From assembly GCA_043718065.1 (NCBI GenBank), contig JAYSWJ010000284.1:1-19707 (forward strand): 19,707 bases of DNA. Direction: 5' to 3'. Within the stretch, counting starts at the first letter, position 1; every line of letters starts with the position of its first letter. Positions 14,201 to 19,707 of the stretch are shown piece after piece. The translations under genes and the position numbers were made by a program. The notes beneath the pieces were generated by a model. That model had not been told where the DNA came from and did not search any database. It worked only from the letters and a program-made list of their open reading frames with translations. This stretch comes from JAAFIP01 sp043718065 (GTDB lineage Bacteria > Pseudomonadota > Gammaproteobacteria > Burkholderiales > Burkholderiaceae_C).

Positions 14201-15460
14201 TTACTCAGCTGATGCAGCTAAGCGATTGGGCGTAACGCGCCAGCGCAGCCCTGCAGCGTCTGCATCAGCGTCGGGTAGGGCCACATAAAAGTTGCCGTTA
14301 ATCTGCGTATGCGTGGTCACATAGTTGCGAAACTTGGCATGCAGCGCAAGGTCTGGTTTATAAGCGTGTGGGTTTGCCCAAAAGGCTTCTAGCCCTGCCT
14401 GGCAAGTCAGGCCTTGCATGTTGTATATCGCCTTGCCCATGGTAATAACCGGTGTGCCGTGCGACAGCGCTGAAAAACCTACTGTGCTGTTAATAGTGAC
14501 TACGCCCTGCGCGTTTTCTAGCAGGGTCGGCAAGTGCTGGTCATGTATATAGCGCACACGGTTACCTAAATGGTTTGCATGCACCAGTTCATCAACCAAA
14601 TGGGTGTAGTCGCTGTAGCCACGGTCTAGTGGGTGGTGTTTTATCAACAACACCGCGTCTTTAGGTGCATGGTGCGCAAACGAGCGTACCGTGTCGTTAA
14701 TAAAGTCTGCCACTGATTCAAACGGTGAATGCACCGTAACCTGCGCGTCAGACGCCACCTGCAAAACGGCCAAAAAATAACTACCCCCGCCGTGCGGCTT
14801 AAGGTCGCGTAGCGCATTGGCTTCTTTGGCACGATAACGAATCTTGCGCATATACGACCTGGCCCAGCGCAGGCCGTCTAGCATGGTCAAATCGCGGTGG
14901 TGTTGATAACGCCAAAATATTGGCCACGCCACTGCCGCCGCTGTAAAGTACTTTACAGCGTAGCCTGCTGCAGACAAAAAGCTGGAGCCTACTTGAATTT
15001 CTTTAGCTGTTTGCACTGGCGAAAAAGCGTCGTATGCCGATCTGCCAGTGGGCAAACTAGAGTGTGCGTTAACCCCGTGCTGCTCTAGCGTAATGAAGTT
15101 AGGCCGTACATAGCCCTCTTCAAACACCCAAAACTGCACGCCTTTAGCCAACGCCACGGTGCGCGCCTGTACATGTATGGGCCTGCAGTCGCCAAATACA
15201 AAAATACAGTCAATGCTGTGCTGCTGAATAAACAGGGCTAGGTAGCTTGGCCAATCTGCCAATGTGCCCGTGTAGGCATGCGAATTTGTGGGGTAATAGA
15301 AACAATCGCCGCCGTTAAAGTTAACTTTTTGTACATCACGCGCACCCGACGTTAGCAGCCCTGCTGCTACACGGCTAAAAAACGGCCCATGCGGGCCTTG
15401 TAACAATAAAACTTTTTTACCTGCAAACTGTAACCAGCCAGCTAGTTGGGGGGTGTACAT
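14201..15460 (-). CDS. kpsS: Capsule polysaccharide Kdo transferase KpsS
   Basis: KpsS adds the first beta-Kdo to lysophosphatidylglycerol, starting the poly-Kdo linker that anchors ABC-exported capsules; it acts at the cytoplasmic face of the inner membrane. The 419-residue sequence shows VLLLQGPHGPFFSRVA at the N-terminus, VNFNGGDCFYYP, FVFGDCRPIH, VFEEGYVRPNFITLE (with EEGYVRP at 114-120), FESVADFI, the donor-site block KHHPLDRG (274-281) and VTINSTVGFSALSHGTPVI (about 321-339). These are diagnostic for KpsS/LipB. It is the first gene of the minus-strand pair with the GT4-KpsC fusion and diverges from the export operon across a 115-nt regulatory gap. No strong Shine-Dalgarno is visible before the ATG. 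Confidence 0.94.
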   Translation of the reverse strand: MYTPQLAGWLQFAGKKVLLLQGPHGPFFSRVAAGLLTSGARDVQKVNFNGGDCFYYPTNSHAYTGTLADWPSYLALFIQQHSIDCIFVFGDCRPIHVQARTVALAKGVQFWVFEEGYVRPNFITLEQHGVNAHSSLPTGRSAYDAFSPVQTAKEIQVGSSFLSAAGYAVKYFTAAAVAWPIFWRYQHHRDLTMLDGLRWARSYMRKIRYRAKEANALRDLKPHGGGSYFLAVLQVASDAQVTVHSPFESVADFINDTVRSFAHHAPKDAVLLIKHHPLDRGYSDYTHLVDELVHANHLGNRVRYIHDQHLPTLLENAQGVVTINSTVGFSALSHGTPVITMGKAIYNMQGLTCQAGLEAFWANPHAYKPDLALHAKFRNYVTTHTQINGNFYVALPDADADAAGLRWRVTPNRLAASAE

Positions 15461-15488
15461 AGGTAGAATAATTATCGAATATAGGTCG

Positions 15489-15517
15489 TTGTGACTAAAA
15501 AAGCACGATTTTAATGT
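15489..15517 (+). promoter_or_regulatory. Candidate sigma-70-like promoter for the capsule export operon
   Basis: TTGTGA (15489-15494) and TAATGT (15512-15517) are separated by 17 nt, in the gap between divergent kpsS and the export lipoprotein gene. Each hexamer keeps four of six consensus bases. Found by eye only; transcription-start mapping would decide. Confidence 0.35.
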
Positions 15518-15532
15518 GTATGCATATTAGCA

Positions 15533-15565
15533 GTTAAATAGCTGCGAAAATCTTAGATATTTAAC
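15533..15565. promoter_or_regulatory. Perfect 8-bp inverted repeat in the export operon leader
   Basis: GTTAAATA (15533-15540) and TATTTAAC (15558-15565) are perfect inverted arms with a 17-nt spacer, ending 10 nt before the lipoprotein start codon. It could be an operator for a dimeric regulator of both divergent capsule units, or a leader hairpin covering the ribosome-binding region. Confidence 0.4.
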
Positions 15566-15575
15566 GATCAATTCT

Positions 15576-16772
15576 ATGCGTATTAACACTAAGTGCTGGC
15601 CATGGCATAGCAACCACATCCTGCATATTGGCGCAGCGCTTTGCACAGGGCTTTTGTTTACCGCCTGCAGCTCGCTACCTACGTCTGGGCCTACCGCCAG
15701 CGCTATACAAAAGCAAGCTGACGGGCTGCCTGCCAGCCTGCAGCTAGTTGACATTACCCCGCAAATAGCCCGCCAGCTGGCCAGCCAAAAGCAGTCAGCC
15801 GGGTTTGGGGCCATATTCAACACGCCCAGCGCCACTGCCCGCGACCTGCAGGTAGGCGTAGGCGACACACTAGAAATAAACATTTGGGAAGCCCCGCCCG
15901 CCACCCTGTTTGGCACCACCGACCAGTCTGCACGCGGTGCAACCATTAGCGCGTCGCGCAACACCACCCTGCCCGAGCAAACCGTTGGGGTCGAAGGCAA
16001 AATAAACATTCCCTTTGCGGGCAGCATTACCGTAACGGGTAAAAGCACCGGCCAGATAGAGGCTGAGATTGCCCAGCGCCTAAAAGGCAAAGCCAACCAG
16101 CCCCAAGTGATAGTGCGCTTGCTACGCAACAACTCATCGCTAGCCACCGTGGTGGGCGAGGTGGTTAACAACACCCGTGTACCACTAACAGCGCGTGGCG
16201 AAAAGCTGCTAGACGCCATCGCCACTGCAGGCGGGTCTAAACAGCCCGTACACAAAACCACCATTCAAATCACCCGGGGCACCACTACCGCTGTGATGTC
16301 GCTAGACAGCGTAATACGCGATGCGCAGCACAATATAAAGCTCCAAGCCGGCGACGTAATAACAGCGGTGTACCAGCCGTCTAGCTTTACCGCACTAGGC
16401 GCCACTGGCAAAAACGACGAGATAAGCTTTGAAGCCCAAGGCATTACGCTGGCCCAAGCGCTAGGCCGCGTAGGTGGCCTGCAAGACGCGCGGGCTGATG
16501 CCCAAGGCCTGTTTATCTTTCGCCTAGAAAATGCTAATGCACTAGCTTGGCCCCGCAGCCCCGCAGCCACCACGGCAGAGGGCATGGTGCCGGTTATCTA
16601 CCGCATCAACCTGAAAGACCCCGCCAGCTTTTTTGCAGCGCAAAGCTTTATGCTAGAAAACAAAGACGTTTTATACGTGTCTAACGCACCAGCGGCCGAG
16701 CTGCAAAAGTTTGCCAATTTAATCTACACCATCACCATACCTGCTATCAGCACGATTAATCTTTTGCGATAA
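15576..16772 (+). CDS. kpsD: Outer-membrane polysaccharide export lipoprotein (KpsD/CtrA/Wza family)
   Basis: This protein should form the outer-membrane and periplasmic channel through which capsule exits. A signal peptide (about residues 1-30) ends in LLFTAC, giving lipidated Cys31; Phe at -3 is slightly off the usual lipobox. The polysaccharide export domain follows (VGVGDTLEINIWE near 92-104, VEGKINIPFAGSITVTGKS about 140-158, RLLRNNS), then SLBB-type beta-grasp segments (VVGEVVNNTRVPL, LLDAIATAGG, LQAGDVI, and a second starting ITLAQALGRVGGL). At 398 residues it fits CtrA/BexD better than the longer E. coli KpsD, as does the gene order. It leads the plus-strand export operon. The symbol denotes role; ctrA or wza would serve equally. 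Confidence 0.9.
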   Translation: MRINTKCWPWHSNHILHIGAALCTGLLFTACSSLPTSGPTASAIQKQADGLPASLQLVDITPQIARQLASQKQSAGFGAIFNTPSATARDLQVGVGDTLEINIWEAPPATLFGTTDQSARGATISASRNTTLPEQTVGVEGKINIPFAGSITVTGKSTGQIEAEIAQRLKGKANQPQVIVRLLRNNSSLATVVGEVVNNTRVPLTARGEKLLDAIATAGGSKQPVHKTTIQITRGTTTAVMSLDSVIRDAQHNIKLQAGDVITAVYQPSSFTALGATGKNDEISFEAQGITLAQALGRVGGLQDARADAQGLFIFRLENANALAWPRSPAATTAEGMVPVIYRINLKDPASFFAAQSFMLENKDVLYVSNAPAAELQKFANLIYTITIPAISTINLLR

Positions 16773-16777
16773 GGCCT

Positions 16778-17920
16778 TTGGCTCCAGAAAGTTTATACGC
16801 CTTGAAAAAATTTCTCTCCCCGATCACAAAATTACTAAGAAACACTGTTTTTGTAGTGACAGTTTTGGTGCCCACCAGCTTGGCGCTTGTCTACTATGGC
16901 TTCATTGCGTCTGACGTTTTTATCTCAGAGTCGCGGTTTGTGGTGCGCAGCCCGCAGCGCCAGCAAAGCAGCAGTGTGCTGGGCGCTATATTCTCTGGCG
17001 CTGGCTTTACACGGTCGCAAGATGATGCGTTTTCTGTACATGACTTTATTGTGTCTAGAGACGCACTGGCCGAGCTAGACAAAAAGCTGCAAGTTCGCAA
17101 AGCTTTTAACGACTCTAATGTAGACTTTTTATCGCGCTTTCCGGGCATGCTGGGCGACGACAGCTTTGAGTCATTGCACAAATACTATGGCAAACAAGTT
17201 AGCGTGGTGCACGACAGTACGTCTAACATTAGCACTTTGCGCGTTAGCGCTTTTAACGCCGAGCAGTCACACGATATTAACGAGCTATTGCTGGTGATGG
17301 GCGAGCGGCTTATCAACGAAACCAATGACAGAGGCCGCCAAGACTTGGTTAAATACGCGCAGGCCGAAGTGGCCGTGGCAGAGGGCAAAACCAAGGCAGC
17401 TTCGTTAGCAATGGCCGGGTATAGAAATCAACGGTCTGTTTTTGACCCTGATAGGCAGTCGGCCATACAGCTGCAGCAAGTGTCTAAACTGCAAGACGAG
17501 TTAATCGCCACCAAAATGCAGCTTGCGCAAGTGCGTGCCCTTACGCCAGACAACCCGCAGGTGCCCGTGCTGCAAAAGCGTAGTGAGGCCTTGCAGCGCG
17601 AGATGGACAACGAAATGGCCAAGGTAGCCGGTGGCGGCAGCAATTCGCTTACCAACAAAGCAGCCGAGTTTGAAAGGCTAACGCTAGAGCGCGCGTTTGC
17701 CGACAGGCAGCTAGCGTCGGCCATGGGGTCGCTAGACAGCGCGCGCAACGAGGCGCGCCGCCAAGCGCTTTATTTAGAGCGCATTGTGCAGCCCAGCACA
17801 CCAGACATGGCTGTAGAACCGCGCAGGCTGCGCGCCATATTTACCGTGCTGATGATGGGCCTGATTGCTTGGGGTATTTTAAATATCTTGTTAGCCGGCG
17901 TGCGTGAGCACAAAGACTAA
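16778..17920 (+). CDS. kpsE: Capsule export inner-membrane protein (KpsE/CtrB, PCP-3 type)
   Basis: A polysaccharide co-polymerase/adaptor that spans the periplasm between the ABC transporter and the outer-membrane channel. Layout: cytoplasmic N-terminus, membrane segment about residues 21-43 (TVFVVTVLVPTSLALVYYGF), periplasmic start SDVFISESRFVVRSP (typical of the family), a long helical, coiled-coil-prone region (about 190-330) and a second membrane segment about 353-373. The conserved Pro-rich approach (VQPSTPDMAVEPRR) precedes that segment. The 380-residue length is normal. The start is uncertain: no ATG exists near the N-terminus, so TTG at 16778 is used; another TTG at 16802 (before KKFLSP) is equally possible. 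It lies 5 nt after the lipoprotein gene. Confidence 0.9.
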   Translation: MAPESLYALKKFLSPITKLLRNTVFVVTVLVPTSLALVYYGFIASDVFISESRFVVRSPQRQQSSSVLGAIFSGAGFTRSQDDAFSVHDFIVSRDALAELDKKLQVRKAFNDSNVDFLSRFPGMLGDDSFESLHKYYGKQVSVVHDSTSNISTLRVSAFNAEQSHDINELLLVMGERLINETNDRGRQDLVKYAQAEVAVAEGKTKAASLAMAGYRNQRSVFDPDRQSAIQLQQVSKLQDELIATKMQLAQVRALTPDNPQVPVLQKRSEALQREMDNEMAKVAGGGSNSLTNKAAEFERLTLERAFADRQLASAMGSLDSARNEARRQALYLERIVQPSTPDMAVEPRRLRAIFTVLMMGLIAWGILNILLAGVREHKD

Positions 17921-17930
17921 GGCCACCATC

Positions 17931-18725
17931 GTGACCATTGCTGCTACTTCGTTTCAGCGTTCTTTAGCTATCCAGATTCGGGTAGTTAAAGCGCTGATCG
18001 TTCGTGAAGTTATCACGCGGTTTGGACGGCATAACATTGGCTTTCTTTGGTTGTTCTTGGAGCCGATGTTGTTCACCTTAGGCGTAACAGCACTTTGGAC
18101 GGCTATGAAGGCTACCCACGGTAGCTCTTTACCCATTACTGGGTTTGCTCTTACCGGCTATTCATCATTAATAATTTGGCGCAACTGCAGCAATCGCGCG
18201 GTCAAAGCTATTGAGGTCAACCATAGCTTACTCTACCATCGCAATGTACGCGTGGTAGACATTTTCCTAGCTAGAGCAATCCTAGAAATAGTTGGAGTAA
18301 CCACTTCAATGGTGGTGCTTACATTTGTCTTTGTAGCGACTGACTTAATGAAGATACCTTCTGACTTATTTACTATTGTTATTGGTTGGCTGTTAATGGC
18401 TTGGTTCGCATTCGCTTTAAGCCTGATAGTTGGAGCCGCATCAGAGCGATCTGAAATTATCGAACGCGTCTGGCATATTTTTACCTATTTAATGTTTCCG
18501 CTTTCAGGCGCTGCCTTTATGCTGGATTGGTTCCCTAAAAATATTCAAGACCTACTTTCGTGGGTTCCTATGGTGCATGGTACTGAGATGATCAGGCACG
18601 GTTACTTTGGCAATGAAGTACGCACTTATGAAAATCCAGCTTACTTTGCATTGGTCAACACCGTCATGTTGCTGATCGGACTTGCACTCGTGAGAGAAAC
18701 CGGACGCAGGGTAGAACCAGAATGA
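17931..18725 (+). CDS. kpsM: Capsule polysaccharide ABC transporter permease KpsM
   Basis: The membrane subunit of the ABC exporter that flips the lipid-linked capsule across the inner membrane. With the GTG start at 17931 it has 264 residues and about six membrane segments. KpsM/CtrC hallmarks are VREVITRFGRHNIGFLWLFLEP near the N-terminus, RNCSNRAVKAIEVNHSLLYH, NVRVVDIFLARAILE, the MFPLSGAAFMLDWFP segment and LLSWVPMVHGTEMIRHGYFG. I preferred GTG 17931 because AAGG lies 8 nt before it; a GTG at 17904 would add nine residues and overlap kpsE by 17 nt without a ribosome site. The stop overlaps kpsT by ATGA. Base composition is markedly more AT-rich than the neighbours (about 43% GC over 18301-18600 against about 56% over 18781-19080). 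Confidence 0.93.
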   Translation: MTIAATSFQRSLAIQIRVVKALIVREVITRFGRHNIGFLWLFLEPMLFTLGVTALWTAMKATHGSSLPITGFALTGYSSLIIWRNCSNRAVKAIEVNHSLLYHRNVRVVDIFLARAILEIVGVTTSMVVLTFVFVATDLMKIPSDLFTIVIGWLLMAWFAFALSLIVGAASERSEIIERVWHIFTYLMFPLSGAAFMLDWFPKNIQDLLSWVPMVHGTEMIRHGYFGNEVRTYENPAYFALVNTVMLLIGLALVRETGRRVEPE

Positions 18726-19378
18726 TCACCCTTGACAATGTCAGTAAAGTCTACGGTACACGCCAAGGTCCACGCACCGTGCTAGATGGCCTGAACCTGC
18801 GCATAGCCAAAGGCGAAAAAGTGGGCATCTTAGGGCGCAATGGCGCAGGCAAATCTACCCTTATTCGGCTTATCAGTGGTGTAGAGCTGCCTACCCACGG
18901 GCACATTCACAGAGGCATTAGCGTGTCGTGGCCGCTGGCCTTTGGCGGCGCTTTTCAAGGTAGCCTGACCGGGCTAGACAATGTGCGCTTTATTTGCCGC
19001 GTATACAACGCACCTATTGCACCTGCCATTGAGTTTGTGGAAGATTTCTCGGAGCTGGGCACTTACCTGCGCGAGCCGGTTAAAAAATATTCATCTGGCA
19101 TGCGCGCGCGGCTAGCGTTTGCCATATCTATGGCCGTAGAGTTTGACTGCTTTTTAATCGACGAGATTGTAGCGGTGGGCGACAGCCGGTTTCATGAAAA
19201 GTGCCATATTGAGCTGTTTGAAAAACGTAAAGACCGCGCCATGATTATTGTGTCGCACAACGCCGAATACATACGTGAGCATTGTCAACATGCCGCCGTG
19301 CTGGTGGCAGGCAAACTGCATAGCTTTGACCAAGTGGAAGACGCGCTGAGCTACTACCAGCTGCACGCAGCAGAGTAA
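18722..19378 (+). CDS. kpsT: Capsule polysaccharide ABC transporter ATP-binding protein KpsT
   Basis: The ATPase that powers capsule export with KpsM. The 218-residue length is typical of KpsT/CtrD. Walker A is GRNGAGKST (38-46), the ABC signature is YSSGMRARLAFAISMA (123-138, signature SSGM), Walker B is CFLIDE (143-148) and the switch His179 lies in IIVSHN. VSWPLAFGGAFQGSLTG around 69-86 is the conserved stretch of polysaccharide-export ATPases. The start ATG overlaps the kpsM stop (ATGA), so synthesis is coupled. GC content returns here to the level of the rest of the operon, unlike kpsM. No extra C-terminal sugar-recognition domain is present, in line with an exporter of KpsMT rather than Wzm/Wzt O-antigen type. 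Confidence 0.96.
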   Translation: MITLDNVSKVYGTRQGPRTVLDGLNLRIAKGEKVGILGRNGAGKSTLIRLISGVELPTHGHIHRGISVSWPLAFGGAFQGSLTGLDNVRFICRVYNAPIAPAIEFVEDFSELGTYLREPVKKYSSGMRARLAFAISMAVEFDCFLIDEIVAVGDSRFHEKCHIELFEKRKDRAMIIVSHNAEYIREHCQHAAVLVAGKLHSFDQVEDALSYYQLHAAE

Positions 19379-19398
19379 ATTATTTAAGAGCATAAAAC

Positions 19399-19707
19399 AT
19401 GATTGTAGTAACAGGTGGCGCAGGATTTATAGGATCGAACTTTGTACTAGATTGGCTGGGCCAATCTAGCGAGCAGGTACTAAACCTAGACAAACTAACC
19501 TATGCAGGCAACCTGCAAAACCTAGCCTCGCTACAGGGCAACCCTGGCCACACCTTTGTGCAGGGCGACATTGGCAACAGCGAACTAATCACGTCGCTGC
19601 TAAAGAAATACCAGCCGCGCGCCATCGTCAACTTTGCCGCCGAAAGCCATGTAGACCGCTCTATCCACGGCCCCGAGGACTTTATCCAAACCAACATCGT
19701 GGGCACC
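19399..19707 (+). CDS. rfbB: dTDP-glucose 4,6-dehydratase, 3'-truncated by the window edge
   Basis: The first 103 residues of RfbB (RmlB), which makes dTDP-4-keto-6-deoxyglucose, the branch point to dTDP-L-rhamnose and other deoxysugars. The N-terminal Rossmann motif TGGAGFIGSNFV, LNLDKLTYAGNLQNL, FVQGDIGN and the family signature FAAESHVDRSIHGPEDFIQTN are all present. The catalytic Tyr-x3-Lys lies beyond the window. The start ATG has AAGAG 8 nt upstream and is 20 nt after kpsT, so the gene is probably read with the export operon. It suggests that the capsule or LPS contains a 6-deoxyhexose and that rfbDAC-type genes follow; the latter is inference. Confidence 0.96.
   Translation, partial: MIVVTGGAGFIGSNFVLDWLGQSSEQVLNLDKLTYAGNLQNLASLQGNPGHTFVQGDIGNSELITSLLKKYQPRAIVNFAAESHVDRSIHGPEDFIQTNIVGT

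Noticed and set aside
15461..15575. RfaH/JUMPstart (ops) element ahead of the capsule operons
   Set aside because: I looked for GGCGGTAG in the capsule leader and did not find it. A near match (GGCGGTAA) occurs only inside waaC.
15527..16264. 245-codon minus-strand open frame starting in the export lipoprotein gene
   Set aside because: It lies opposite a clear polysaccharide export gene. Its Ser/Arg/Trp-rich translation has no motif, and its length is explained by the codon bias of the sense strand.

Overview
The window reads as a chromosomal stretch of a betaproteobacterium, most likely Burkholderiales/Comamonadaceae. This placement is an inference from the lineage feel of the LPS-core proteins, the codon style, and a short dispersed repeat (core ATAGCTGCTTGAGCAG) of a kind I recall from Comamonadaceae genomes. 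No rRNA, tRNA, CRISPR array or insertion sequence was seen, and no stretch above 300 bases lacks a gene.

Region 1 (1-6345) holds LPS-core and sugar-nucleotide functions with a small accessory patch. It begins with the 3' part of hldD (heptose epimerase, + strand). Next come a VapBC-type toxin-antitoxin pair and a broken gene of unknown function, both on the minus strand. Then there is a minus-strand operon read algC-like phosphohexomutase, then waaC (heptosyltransferase I), then waaA (Kdo transferase). Copies of the dispersed repeat lie in frame inside waaC and waaA, and a third copy sits between hldD and vapC.

Region 2 (6430-11880) is a tight plus-strand five-gene cluster: an RhlB/UGT-like glycosyltransferase, a predicted membrane-anchored serine hydrolase, a cytochrome P450, a 114-residue single-pass membrane protein and a second, paralogous membrane hydrolase. 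Spacing runs from a 4-nt overlap to an 11-nt gap. I recognise the folds but not a named pathway. This is the best candidate in the window for an undescribed system, probably oxidation, glycosylation and acyl transfer or hydrolysis of a lipid-like substrate at the inner membrane (inference).

Region 3 (11900-19378) is an ABC-transporter-dependent (group 2-like) capsule module. On the minus strand, kpsS precedes an unusual fusion of a GT4 glycosyltransferase to the C-terminal Kdo-transferase module of KpsC. Diverging from these on the plus strand is an export operon in the order outer-membrane polysaccharide export lipoprotein, KpsE/CtrB-type inner-membrane protein, KpsM permease, KpsT ATPase, the same order as ctrABCD/bexDCBA. 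KpsS and the KpsC module should build the Kdo linker on a lysophospholipid, and the export proteins should move the finished polymer to the surface. kpsM is clearly more AT-rich than its neighbours. The window ends inside rfbB (dTDP-glucose 4,6-dehydratase), which suggests that deoxysugar synthesis genes follow.
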